From Nymphaea colorata (lineage: Eukaryota; Streptophyta; Magnoliopsida; Nymphaeales; Nymphaeaceae): DNA of 64,000 nucleotides. Within the stretch, counting starts at the first letter, position 1. Each line of letters begins with the position of its first letter. Positions 35,746 through 48,913 of the stretch are shown piece by piece. Location of the stretch: NCBI RefSeq assembly GCF_008831285.2, contig NC_045146.1, positions 4,598,972 to 4,662,971 on the forward strand. The letters run 5' to 3'. The position numbers and the translations under genes are program-made. Under the pieces are notes generated by a model. The model was not told the origin of the DNA and searched no databases. It worked only from the letters and a program-made list of their open reading frames with translations.

Positions 35746-36461
35746 AAATCCAAAAATAAAAAATCCAATATCCATGATGTAAAATTAGGATTTGAGACTC
35801 ATATGTGAACTCTGATTCTAAATCCAAAGTTTAACATCTGAGATCCAAAATCTAAGATGTGAAATCCATAATTCAAGAACCAAAATATAATATTTGAGAA
35901 CCAAAACCTAATACTTGGGATCTAAATCTAAGTAGGTAGATTTGGGTCAATGTCATGGTTTAGATCAAGATAAGTTTATGATTTGAATCCAATACTAGGA
36001 ATTGAAATTCAAGATCCAAATGGACTAAGGGTAAGCTGGCCAAAGCCATTGGGTTCAACATTGCCTTCACTGGGTTTATACCTACCTAGGGCTGGGTTAG
36101 ACTGTGCTACATGTGTTTGGTCTTAATCAAACCATGTGACATATAAACTTCATTCATTCAATGTGAATGGGTATTTAAAGAAATTCGACTAGACCTACAC
36201 TATTGACTGTGTTCATACGTAGTGGGCTTTAAGACTGGTCTAGGCTAAGTCTTACAAAGTTGAACAAGTATTTGACTTCATGCCTACATGACTAGGGTTT
36301 TTGAAATTATTTTAGAGTAAACTATGTTTTGAAATGATTTTTATATGAAGACCAAGCTAGATTCAGGTTGTCAGATACCTGAGCTAAAGCACACATGGTA
36401 TGCTACTAAGCTGGCCCAATCTGTTTTCAGTCAAGAGGTGCATGTGGGTGCAATGTACAAT

Positions 36462-38399
36462 GCATGATTAAAGAAAGCATGAAAGAAAAAGTATATTCTA
36501 TATGCATACTTTAAGTAAAACTAACTAAACAAGAGCAAAGAAATTAAAATAAATAGACAAGGAAGAGAGAGGCATACCTGATCACAATGCATATCCTAAA
36601 GGCATTAAAATAAATCTAATATAGAAAAATAAACATGCTAAACTACAACATTGTTAAGGAAACTAAAAAAATAAACTAAGCTAGACATGCTAAAAGCAAA
36701 AACTAAACTATCATGTGTAACGAACTAAATTGCAAAGAAAAAAAGAGAAATCAGAGAGAAAAAGAAATTACCTGAAGTTGGTGCTCTGGCTGAGCCCACT
36801 CCCACGACCCCTACACTGAGCCCGGGTATGTCTAGCCTGACTACTAATGCAGCCTGATCCAAGACTTAGCCCATGACTCTTAAAAATTCAACTTGTTTTG
36901 AGCTAATCCTTTTTTTGAGTACCCAGTTGAAATTTTACCAACTTTTTGGGCTTCTTAAGGAATAGCACAAAGTGTGTGGTGAGAGGGAGGGATGAACCCT
37001 GTTCATAGGAGGGAGAGAGGCGCTCTGCATATAAAACTATCGATACATGACTAAACTTTTTCCTCTCTCTCTCCTCTCTTAACTCAAAACCATATGTTAA
37101 AAATGCATTTCCAATCGAATTTTGCTTGCATGATCTCGTCTGAACTTTGAATTCAATTTCTTAAAAAGCCATACGTGCAAGCAGAAGTGCTCTTCTATTC
37201 TTGATAAGGCATTTCGAATTCAATTATGTAAGAAGCCACACATGCACGCACAGGTGCTCTTCGATTCTTGATAAGGTATTTTGATTTGAGATTGAGTATG
37301 AAAAATGAATGAAGCAATAATGCAAAGAGGATAAAGCACACTTTTAAACCTTATTCTAAAACTTGATATAAATCAGAAAAATGTTAGTCTAAGCCACACA
37401 TAGGTACTGATTTCAGTTCTGTTTGTGCTGGAGTGCTCAACAAAGAATCATGCATGTTTCAAGTGCTTACGTGTGAATGGGCATTAAGCATGAAGTAGTA
37501 AAATCACGATACATTTTTGAGATATAATGTGCATTAAGCTCACATGTGGATCCTAGATCTGAGTTTGATGTTGACACCCAAATCCAGGTGCAAATCCAAA
37601 GAAAACTTTAGAAGATTAATTTAGATATGGTATTAGAATTTGGATTATGATTCAATGTCGAGGATCTGAAAGGAGAATAATGGATCTGGATCTATAAATA
37701 ATAGATCAGATCTGAGACTTAGATGTGAGATCTGGACATATAAATAAGACTTCGCTATATGATGTGGATTAGAAGTATGATTAGAGATATGAGAATAGCA
37801 AGGACGAAACCTAGCTCAGGTTGGCTAGGTGGGTTCAAGCTGTATGACATGGGCTAGACTTGGGTCAAGTTCACTTTCTGGAAAAAAACTAGATTCAGAC
37901 CTAGGCTAGGGACAGGCTTAACCTAGGCGCAGTCTTTGGAAAACTCAATTTTGTTGTAGAATTGGGATAGGTTGAGCTTTAGCTTAAGCCTTACAAATCC
38001 ATGAAGTGTTTATGAAGAACTAACTTAGCTTCATGTGGCTCCTAAGTTTCGTTTTATGAAAAATACGTGCAAAGTGGCAAATGACGAATGTGTCAATTTT
38101 GGGTTGAAATGGATGCAAATAAGGAGACGAGCTTGACCAAAGGTTCTAAAATAAAAAAAAAAAATCATACTTCATATGACACATTTATAAATGAAAATCA
38201 AAAGATAAAAATCAGATTTTTATTAGAATTTGCACATGTAGAGCTACTATAAGGATATGTTGATAGACTGGAGAAATTCACTTTAATTTTGCAGAATTGG
38301 GCTTGACAACAATGGACAAAGTGTAGCACTAGTAGGAATGAACTCCATGGCCTTCAGAATTGAATTGAACTCAAAACGGAAGAAATGAACTCAAACCAA
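36462..38399. other. Right part of unit 1, no gene
   Basis: AT-rich non-coding DNA that recurs at about 43,411-45,352. It includes diverged GATCTGAGAT-type words at 37,550-37,750. No ORF of note. Confidence 0.6.
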
Positions 38400-39030
38400 A
38401 CTAAATCGAATGTAAATGAAATGAATGTAAATGGAATGATATGCATGAATGTAATATGATTAATAAGTGTGTGGATTGTGATATGGAGCTATCCCCACAT
38501 ATCGTAGAATGTGCGAGGGACTACCATGACAAATTATATGATTGTATGTGTGTATCAGGGTAGAATAATGATTATGTTTTCATTTATGTTAGACTCCACA
38601 TTTGAGCCCTTACTTTACAGGGTTAAGGATTTATCTGATTTGTCGTCATACTGTGATGGCTAAACCTTCTATTGTTTATCTTTTTCAGGTTTTGGCAGAC
38701 TCGGGACAACAGATTGATCTGATGGCTCCGCTCACATCGTACTAGGGAGACTTTGGTTCTACTATCATGTCGACACGTCACATTTTGTCTCATTGATGTC
38801 TTGTTTTTGTATAGACATTGATCTTTTGGTTTAGGGACATTTTTGTTATGTGTGGTATTGTCAAACATGAAGTCATCTTGTATGAACTGATTTTGTTACA
38901 TAATGGAATGTTAGCCCCATTGTCATTTTGATTTGCATAGCTCCATTTCCATTGTTTGGTCGTTACAACTCGACGTGTTTTAAAAAAACAAATTATTGGG
39001 GGGGGGGGTTCAAAAGGTTGGGGTGTGACA
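38400..39030 (+). repeat. Orphan Gypsy LTR fragment created by duplication
   Basis: Nearly identical to 29,659-30,287, including the terminal GGGGTGTGACA and following ATTTT. It is a by-product of the tandem duplication, not a separate insertion, because the shared sequence continues for kilobases past the LTR end. Confidence 0.93.
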
Positions 39031-42000
39031 ATTTTTTACTTTACATTTAGTATCCCAAACATATTTGTGGGTTTATATTTCTAAAAGACTAATAGATTAA
39101 AGGGCCAGTTACCACCAATTGGACAACAAAGTTTAATACATACGTAAATATGTCATAAAAAAGAAGATTCTTACCTAATGTGAGAAAAAGAAAAAACATC
39201 ATGAAAGACACGTGAAGTGTTAGTGACGTTAGCCAACCTGGAATCCATTCACAAATAGGTGCTACCAACATAGGTAAGGTATGTGATAAGATAATGTTGT
39301 TATCAAAACCAGCAACAATACTATTTGACTAAGGAGGTTGTGGCAATCATAAAGAATCAAACGGTAACAAAGTCTATAACAAAATACTCTTGTATTTTAG
39401 TAAAACTAATATTTGTTTCACTACTCGAATGTAATTTGATCAATATATAATTAGAACCAACACACACCTGACCATGATAAATTGTCCATCTCCAATATTT
39501 TCCTTTTTAGATTAATATGGTATTGAAACTATAAATAGGGCTAGGCATCAGGCCGGGCTGATCCTTCAAGACACAACAGGCTCATTATATAAGTTATTTT
39601 CAGATCTCTTGCTAGGCCTGTTAATACATGGGCTGGGCGAGGTCCTGTCCCAGTTCAGTTTCTTTATAGATTTTAATTTTTACATATTGAACGTAATTTT
39701 TTAAGGAACATATAAACCTATACATGAATGCCATTGCTTTAAAAATATATGGAAATAAAAAGTAAAAGTTCACCTGCATTATAGTTGTAACAAACAAATA
39801 GAACCATAAAAACCTAAAACTGCATGACCAACTTTTTAGTTGTAACTCTATAATGAACATATAAAGAAATAAATACTAAACTTTAACAAGATTACAAAGA
39901 CAAAACTAATTACAAAGTTCTAATGAGATTATAAAGTTGCAATGAGATAAAACTACAAACTTTCATTTAAAATTGGGAACACAATAAGTTAAATATTGAA
40001 AAAATGTTCATTAGCAAGATCATATATTACAAATTATGTAACATTTCAAAATATGACAGAAACAACAAACACAACTTTCCATTGTGCTCAACTATTTCTC
40101 GTCTTCAAACCATGGTAGTAAATGTGACTGGAACTATCATGGAAATTTGATCTAAAACCTATTCAAAAGTCTTGCTATGATTTGCACATAAGGACATGGA
40201 AGCTCACAAGGTCAACATTAAAAGAATAAAATAAAATAAACATCAAGGTTAAGTGTGAAAAGAGCATCTTTTTTCAAAGATCATGCCATGTTATCATCAA
40301 TTAACATGAACTCATAGATATATTATTTGTTGCAACAACATGCATTACTCTAGTAACATTTACATAATCTTTTACCATTAGATGTAAAACCTACAACCTA
40401 AAAAACTGAATAATTGCATAATACGTAAAGTGTAGAATATTTACCACAATGAATCAAAATCATGCATCAAAACCTGTTTTATCATCCAAATATTCTTTTG
40501 CTTCCAATGAACTGTTGCAAAAAACATTAGATATATTAATATGCTATGAAGAATAATTCAACTAGAAAATCTAACATTGAACATTTTACCTTTCACGTAC
40601 ATCATTATCTTCTTTACAAATCCAACTCTATGTGCAAACTAGTACTTCAGTAGCTTGAGTAGCACTTGGCCATCAACAATCACTAACCACTCTTAATTTT
40701 GTATTATGAAATATTGACTAAAAGGTAACTATAGATACTAGAATTGTTAATACATCTCCAGCCATTTTAGATAAAATTTTATACTTATCTTTGTTTTTCT
40801 TCCATCAAAAAGATATGTTGAAGTCTTCACTAGTTGAACCTCATATAATTATGTCACCCAAATTTATATCCAGATCTGAGTGAGCTGCCTGAATAGTACA
40901 AGAATTCATATAATATACCTTGAGAGCATCAACCATAGAGGAATAGGAACCTTCACTTTCAGCTCCCACACTATTACTATATGAAATTTTTCCATTTCTC
41001 ATAGAATGCATAGTTTTCCACTCGACACACAGCTCATAAAGGCTGCTGCCTATTCTTTTATTGACCTATTGCATCAGGTTCATTCAAATTTTCAAGAACA
41101 ATGTACAACAATCTGCACCTCTGATCGAAAACAAGTGCAACCTGCAAATAGGACATTATATTTTTTTTAGTACTTATCAAATTTCTTGCATTCAATATGT
41201 CAATTCCCCTACATATTCCTTAGTTGCCACACTATGCCGATGTAAATGTCTGTAAAACACATACACTTTATAAAACCAAATTGGGCGTTCTGTACTTAGT
41301 GGTAGGAAAGACATTTGTTGTATCATATATTATCTTCATAAGCTAACAAATAGAAAATACTCAAATTCAATTGTCCTCAAAAGACAAAAAATACATAAGT
41401 AGGGTTAACAACAACCGATTTTTTAAAGACATCTTTATAAAACGTTGCTCAACCTAATAAAAATAGAGTTCCATCGAGTCAGAACATCATAAGGCAATTC
41501 CTTGACAAAATAAAGAGAGAAAACTTATAAGTGAGAAATTTTAAGGGAAGAAGATTTTAAGATAATGAAAAAAACAAGATGATAAAATTAGAGTATGAAC
41601 TTTTAAGAGAAAACTAAAGATAGAGTAGAAAGATATTTCAGAGTGGGAGAGAAATTTTAGAGAGAGAGAGGCAAAAATAGATAAACTTATACAAAAGAGA
41701 TTTTAAATTAGAGACACAGAAAGAGATTATAAAAGAAAATCAAAGAAAATGAAACAGATATCTCCAAAGAGAGAAAAATATATATAGAGATAGAGATTAC
41801 TAAGAGGAAGAGAAATAATGAAGACAAGAAAATTGCCTAGCAGTAAGATATTTTAATTTCTTACATTTTTTTATATAGAAACTAAAATCAAGAGATAATT
41901 TTAAGGATTTTCAGTTTCAATGTTTCCATGTAGGCCAGAGAGAAACTTGGGCTCATGAGAGAGACTACGCTATGAATTCAAGTTTTTAACTAGATCCAAA

Positions 42001-42158
42001 TATGATTGAGATCATGTTTTTAAGGTTTTGGGACATAGACCTGAAGAGATCTATGATATGAAATACAAATTTTGGTATCCAAATATGAATTCAAGCTTTG
42101 ATTCAGGAAATCTAAATTTACTCTTGGTGATCCAATTCGAAGGTGTAAATCTAAAGTT

Positions 42159-43016
42159 TTGCAATTAGGGTTTTGGATCTAGGGGGTCAACTAAGGTTGT
42201 GATCTAAATTCGAATGTGAAATCCATACTTGTAAAAAATGAAACCTTGTTTCGAGATATGAAATCCAAAGTTCAAATCAGGATTTAATCCTATAAGGTCT
42301 GAAGTTATGATCCAAATTCTAAGGCATGAGATCTAAAGTTCTAGATATAATATCCAAATTGAAATTCAATTTTTTATAAGATCCAAATTCATGTTCCAAG
42401 TTACTTTAAATTTAGATCTGATGCTCCAAATGTGATATCCAGATTAAGATCCAATATTCTAAATCCAGATTTAATTAGATCCAAATTCAAAGATCCAAGA
42501 CCTAATTTATGAGATTTACAACAATTCTAGGTTCGCACAGCTAAACCTACAATGGGTCAAAAGGTTGACTTAGATAAACCTAGCTAGGATGAAGGTTACA
42601 ACTGAATTTTGATGTGGGTTAGTAGTGAGCTCGATGCTGGTCTTGAGTAATGCATTAGGTAAGCGTAAATTAGTTTTGGGTAGGTTAAATGTACAATTTA
42701 GATCTCAATCCTGGTTGTACCTAATGTTTTGGAAAATGAGCTTGAAATGTGGTTCAATTTTGACAGTGTACAATTCAAGAATATGTTCTTGAAAATATGT
42801 GTCCTTACGAAAAATCAATTTGGATCAAATGCATATAAGGACTATTTTCTCATGCATATAGCTGATAAACCAACCTAATTGCCACATGGAGTTAATTCTA
42901 AGTGCATAGTCTGAAATAGAATGCATGATGCAAGACAAAAGCGTATATGAATGCAAGCTGGATAAAACTGGAGAAATATGACATTTCTAATCAAATGTAA
43001 GAAGGATAAACTTGTT
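42159..43016. other. 858-bp segment present only in unit 2
   Basis: GTT at 42,156-42,158 and again at 43,014-43,016 brackets it. Unit 1 has one GTT at the join (33,281). This fits a deletion from unit 1 through 3-bp microhomology. Its text is of the diverged GATCCAAATTC word type seen elsewhere in the duplication. Confidence 0.85.
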
Positions 43017-45310
43017 CTGAGGATATATGATAGTTGTAGGGATGGAAATCACTTTAATTGATCATGGGTAATGCAATTCTCAGGATTTCCATTATTGTTC
43101 TATCGAATTAGTGACAAAATGGAGGAAAATGGGATTATCAGGGGCAAATGGTCATTTTTTAGGTAGCAACAATCGGGGCTGATCTGGGTCCTCTGTTTGA
43201 TACCCAGGGTATTTGATTTTATTTGGTGTAATTAACAACGTTTACATATGAAACTTTTAGAAAGCCAATTCAAAATCCCGTTTATCAATGGTAAAACAAT
43301 CGTTTGATCTGTCAAAAATTTGGGATGTCAATAGTTATAAAGTATCATGTTACCAACATGTTACAATTAAATGGTTTGAGGGCAAAAAAGGCCACTCCAC
43401 ATATGAAAAGCATGATTAAAGAAAGCATGAAAGAAAAAGTATATTCTATATGCATACTTTAAGTAAAACTAACTAAACAAGAGCAAAGAAATTAAAATAA
43501 ATAGACAAGGAAGAGAGAGGCATACCTGATCACAATGCATATCCTAAAGGCATTAAAATAAATCTAATATAGAAAAATAAACATGCTAAACTACAACATT
43601 GTTAAGGAAACTAAAAAAATAAACTAAGCTAGACATTCTAAAAGCAAAAACTAAACTATCATGTGTAAAGAACTAAATTGCAAAGAAAAAAAGAGAAATC
43701 AGAGAGAAAAAGAAATTTCCTGAAGTTGGTGCTCTGGCTGAGCCCACTCCCACGACCCCTACACTGAGCCCAGGTATGTCTAGCCTGACTACTAATGCAG
43801 CCTGATCCAAGACTTAGCCCATGACTCTTAAAAATTCAACTTGTTTTGAGCTAATCCTTTTTTTGAGTACCCAGTTGAAATTTTACCAACTTTTTGGGCT
43901 TCTTAAGGAATAGCACAAAGTGTGTGGTGAGAGGGAGGGATGAACCCTGTTCATAGGAGGGAGAGAGGCGCTCTCCATATAAAACTATCGATACATGACT
44001 AAACTTTTTCCTCTCTCTCTCCTCTCTTAACTCAAAACCATATGTTAAAAATGCATTTCCAATCGAATTTTGCTTGCATGATCTCGTCTGAACTTAGAAT
44101 TCAATTTCTTAAAAAGCCATACGTGCAAGCAGAAGTGCTCTTCTATTCTTGATAAGGCATTTCGAATTCAATTATGTAAGAAGCCACACATGCACGCACA
44201 GGTGCTCTTCGATTCTTGATAAGGTATTTTGATTTGAGATTGAGTATGAAAAATGAATGAAGCAATAATGCAAAGAGGATAAAGCACACTTTTAAACCTT
44301 ATTCTAAAACTTGATATAAATCAGAAAAATGTTAGTCTAAGCCACACATAGGTACTGATTTCAGTTCTGTTTGTGCTGGAGTGCTCAACAAAGAATCATG
44401 CATGTTTCAAGTGCTTACGTGTGAATGGGCATTAAGCATGAAGTAGTAAAATCACGATACATTTTTGAGATATATTGTGCATTAAGCTCACATGTGGATC
44501 CTAGATCTGAGTTTGATGTTGACACCCAAATCCAGGTGCAGATCCAAAGAAAACTTTAGAAGATTAATTTAGATATGGTATTAGAATTTGGATTATGATT
44601 CAATGTTGAGGATCTGAAAGGAGAATAATGGATCTGGATCTATAAATATAGATCAGATCTGAGACTTGGATGTGAGATCTGGACATATAAATAAGACTTC
44701 GCTATATGATGTGGATTAGAAGTATGATTAGAGATATGAGAATAGCAAGGACGAAACCTAGCTCAGGTTGGCTAGGTGGGTTCAAGCTGTATGACATGGG
44801 CTAGACTTGGGTCAAGTTCACTTTCTGGAAAAAAACTAGATTCAGACCTAGGCTAGGGACAGGCTTAACCTAGGCGCAGTCTTTGGAAAACTCAATTTTG
44901 ACGTAGAATTGGGATAGGTTGAGCTTTAGCTTAAGCCTTACAAATCCATGAAGTGTTTATGAAGAACTAACTTAGCTTCATGTGGCTCCTAAGTTTCATT
45001 TTATGAAAAATACGTGCAAAGTGGCAAATGATGAACGTGTCAATTTTGGGTTGAAATGGATGCAAGTAAGGAGACGAGCTTGAACAAAGGTTCTAAAATT
45101 AAAAAAAAAAAATCATACTTCATATGACACATTTATAAATGAAAATCGAAAGAACCCATAAAAATCAGATTTTTATTAGAATTTTCACATGTAGAGCTAC
45201 TATAAGGATATGTTGATAGATTGGAGAAATTCACTTTAATTTTGCAGAATTGGGCTTGACAACAGTGGACAAAGTGTAGCACTAGTAGGAATGAACTCCA
45301 TGGCCTTCAG

Positions 45311-45622
45311 AATTGAATTGAACTCAAAACGGAAGAAATGAACTCAAACCAAACTATGAGAGTATTATTTGCTCATGATAAACATAATCCCAACTTGTTT
45401 TCAGTTTACTCTATCAGGTTTGTCTCAAATTTAGCCGATACCCTTGAAAACATAAGAGAAAAAGCCCTTAGAACTGAATTGAACTCAAACCAAGAGAAAT
45501 GAACTGAAACTGAACTAGTGGAAGCTTCATTTATACATGATAAACATGGTCTTAGATTGATTTTAGTTTAATCTTTTGGATTGAGCCCAAATTTAGTTCA
45601 AACCCCTAAAAACAAGAGAGAG
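45311..45622. repeat. Diverged tandem repeat, about 158 bp x 2
   Basis: The block starting GAATTGAATTGAACTCAAA at 45,311 recurs at about 45,469 as GAACTGAATTGAACTCAAA, and both contain CATGATAAACAT and AAATTTAG words. The right breakpoint of the large duplication lies within the first copy. Confidence 0.75.
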
Positions 45623-46354
45623 AATGACACAATGGAAATCTACAAGTTAGTATATTATTGAAACTTAGGTTGGGTGTCCCAAAATCAATGAAATAAAACT
45701 TTCTCTTCATTAAAGTAAACTTGCTTTGACTTAGTTGAGCTAAAGATCACAGTTTTATGTTTTAGAAGCTGGTATGAGCCTTAGGGATCTGGTTTCAGGC
45801 TGAAATAACTCTGGTAAGCTAACTCTAATGACTCCTAGGTTCATGCAAATTTGAGAAATGGCAGACCAATCACATAAAATTTGGTGAAAATCCTTGCTTT
45901 CTGGGTGCATTGCCAGGAGGTAGTAATTTCTAGTTTGGCAGACCTAGGAGATCTAGGTCTATGTATTCAATGCTGGATGAAAAGTACTTGTTTGGCTCAG
46001 AAATGGCCCCTTGTTCTTGAAATTTGTCATTGAAATTTCATATGGAGATCTCATGGAGAAAGATAAAATAGTCATTTGGACTTGTAAAAACTTTTGAGCT
46101 TTCACACATGGATATAACTTTTTGTTTGCATCACTCTACAGTTTTGTATTTGCATCATTAGGTGCACATTCTCTTTCATGAATCTCATTTTATAGCTCAC
46201 AATATTGTGCAGTTCCTATAAGAAATTCATAAGTCATTGCAATCAATTCATCTACTTCACCTATTTCCTCTTCACTAGCATCATTATTTCTCTCTATTTA
46301 CAGGTGACACTGATTCACCCTAATGGTTCCAATTAGCCTAACTTTGAACAAAAC

Positions 46355-46705
46355 CATTGCAAATTATGTAATCAAGAACATGAGTTTTTTATTGTAACAA
46401 TATATTGTTGCAATTATGACTAGGCATTTGAGATTTTCATCCTCAATTGTGTAATTTGATTAACAAATTAGAATAAATTGTGAACTCCTTTCAAATATTC
46501 TAAAATGGTCCTATAGGATAGAATTACAATTGATGAGTTGTTCATGATGACCCTCACATACAATCTTTGTCTTTAAAAAAAACTAAATTGAGTTACTATT
46601 TTACTATGTTGTAAAAAGAAGGTCATAATATATTAACATCCATCTCTTCCATATATATGTATATATATATATAACACAATTACAAAAAGTTATAGTTCAT
46701 ATGAC
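46355..46705 (-). pseudogene. Second CACTA-type relic
   Basis: It aligns with 34,795-35,145 (shared words TTATTGTAACAAT, CATTTGAGATTTTCATC, AAATTGAGTTAC, GGTCA-AATAT) but has indels that destroy the C-P-C-x-x-C frame. It is more decayed than the first relic and lies outside the tandem duplication, so the pair reflects an older dispersed repeat. Confidence 0.6.
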
Positions 46706-48913
46706 ACGTGAACAAATGATATGGTTCAGATTACTGACCATAAATAAGAGTGACTGAGTGTGTGTGTGTGTGTATACATAGATGCACACCTTAACATATA
46801 TATACCATCACTTCACATGCAAAAGCAAAAACAATGCATTTTTTCGCTGTTGTTCCATTTTCTTCTCTCTCTCTCTCACTTTCTTTTCTTCCTACTAGGT
46901 CTCTTTTGCATGTTTCCATGACACCTAATAAGAACTAATAGCAAAGCTTGGCTGAAACTTTGAAGGGGTTAAGTTGTATGTTATGGTGTTGAATACATGG
47001 TAGGCCAATATTAGTCAGTCAATCTGTGTCACATCAGCCAAATCTTTTCGTTCATGGTTCAGCATAAGTACTAGTTTTGAGGTTGGGAAGAAGAATCCAA
47101 TCCACTTGCTTGGAAGAATCCATCCATAACATTGACATCAAAGTTGAGTGCATAGAAAGCCTAGTTCACAACCTATTAAATTAGGATCAAGAAAGGTAAG
47201 TTAAGGATAGAAAGCTTTAGAAAGTATGGTTTTTGGACACAAAAGGTTACCATATACACATTCCTTTGCAGTTTTTACTTTACACACGAAGAGATTTTTT
47301 AATACAAAGTGCTCATTATATATTAAAACAAAAATTTAGCTATTATTTAAAGGTAAAATGTAAAGTTATGAAGGTTCATATCTCACATAAGTGGCAAGTA
47401 TCATTTATCCTTGTATGTGTTCTGTAGTGAGCGAACTTACTGAAATTAAAACAAAAAGTAACTAAAAAACCCGTTCTTAGGACAGAACCTTCAAAAGTTC
47501 CTAAGTTTACGTAAGAAAAATGCATAAATGAACTTCATATGCAGTCAAATAAGAATCTATATCCCTTCAAACTCCCAGAAAATAGCTCTAATTTATATGA
47601 TAACTAGATTACTGGGATGCTTTCTTTCAGCTTCAATTTTGCATGATGATAATGTGCTAAAAAATAGCAGTTAGCTTATCAATAATAGAATTCCATACCC
47701 AAAAATTGTATGTGCAACATATGAACTTATCCTTGTGAACCCAGTAGCTTTCACCAAAGCCTGAAACTCCTCTGTCCTTCCAACCATCATTTAAGAGACC
47801 AAGTTGAAATACAACAGATGTGCTTAAACTATCATCTAAAGGCTCAATACAACCATCTCCATAGCAATCACCTTGCCATTCTTAAAGCCTTCCAAATATT
47901 CTTTAGCAGTTCCTGGTAGTAGGTATTATTTCGTTCATGAAGAATCCACTTTGTCATAGGTAAGGATCATGTCAATATCTTATGATAGTAGATAAATAAA
48001 TAAGCTTGGGTAGCACTTAAATCCTTTGTCATATGTGTGTGTGTCCACAATATAAGGGGAAGGCAGTCAAGGGTATTAATTCTATCAGCCAAAGTTTGAT
48101 GTAAACAAGAAGTGCAAGGAGATGGAGACAAAGTAAATCCCAAAAGGCTGTTATGAAAAAGAAGATGAAATATCGAACAGTATTCATGGAGAAAAATATA
48201 GAGCTGGGGCCAGAGGATGGTGAGGCCATTGTAGGTAGGAAAAGGAGTAAGTAGAAGGGAAAAGTGCCAAAAGGTATTCAACTAAGTGATGGAGAAAAAA
48301 AAGTTATGGAGCTTCCACCCTCCCTATGCTAAATCAAAGAAGCTACTAGAATAGCTAAGGCGAGGAAGGGAGGCTTATAAGCCACCAAAAAGCCATATGC
48401 TAAAGCAAAGAAGCTACTAGCAATGACAACCAGTACATTTCCTTGAAGAAACAAACTCTCCAAATTTATGACCAGAAGTCAGGATGTTGCAAACATGGAA
48501 ATAGAGGATGAGCGGCCAATCCCTTGATGTGTCCAATGAATCTCATATATTGGAACATGAGGTAATTTGTAAGGGTGATAACTTAGAAAGACCCCGTGTC
48601 TTTCTAAGTTAAGCCCCATAGTAGTTTTTTGTTAAACACTCAAAAAGAGTAGCTAGGTGACAAATGAGAGTATGGCTAGGTGTTTTTAACATACTGAGGA
48701 GGTGTCCAATGAAACAGGCAAAACTCTAAATGCACAATAGTGCAACTTTAATAATTGAAATCAAAGATGTCAACAGTTGTTTACTTGGTTCAATACAAGA
48801 TGGATGGTGATAAGGTGCCGTTCGAACTAGATTGTGCACCATGAACTAGGTCTGGATTCTACAACTTCAGACAGATGTTTCTTGGAAATTAAGGACTACA
48901 AGGAAAATGACAT

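Larger units (their letters stand above)
33675..36461. other. 2.8-kb segment present only in unit 1
   Basis: Unit 2 joins the two sides of this segment directly (CCACATATGAA joined to AAGCATGATTAAAG). It contains a CACTA transposase-associated fragment, a 63-bp tandem repeat and a long stretch made of diverged ATCCAAAATC / GATCTGAGAT words. There is no target duplication at its edges, so a deletion from unit 2 is more likely than an insertion in unit 1. Confidence 0.85.
29659..38399. repeat. Tandem duplication, unit 1 (8.7 kb)
   Basis: From 29,659 onward the sequence recurs from 38,400 onward with only scattered single-base differences. Unit 1 begins within the Gypsy 3' LTR and ends at CAAACCAA|ACTAAATCGAATG. 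The word ACTA is shared by the left edge (29,659), the junction (38,400) and the right edge (45,353). Unit 1 uniquely keeps 33,675-36,461 and lacks two blocks found in unit 2. Confidence 0.93.
38400..45352. repeat. Tandem duplication, unit 2 (7.0 kb)
   Basis: A direct copy of unit 1. It begins with 631 bp of the Gypsy 3' LTR end (38,400-39,030), which makes an orphan LTR fragment. It has a 134-bp block at about 39,143-39,276 and an 858-bp block at 42,159-43,016 that unit 1 lacks, and lacks the 2.8-kb block at 33,675-36,461. The lengths reconcile to within a few bases. No gene is seen. Confidence 0.93.

Noticed and set aside
35538-35827. Repeat protein with 21-residue units
   Set aside because: It is encoded by a 63-bp DNA tandem repeat in non-coding word-repeat DNA, with no start context or family.
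38400-39030. Solo-LTR interpretation of the second LTR fragment
   Set aside because: It lacks the LTR start and its homology to unit 1 continues far past the LTR end, so it is a duplication product.
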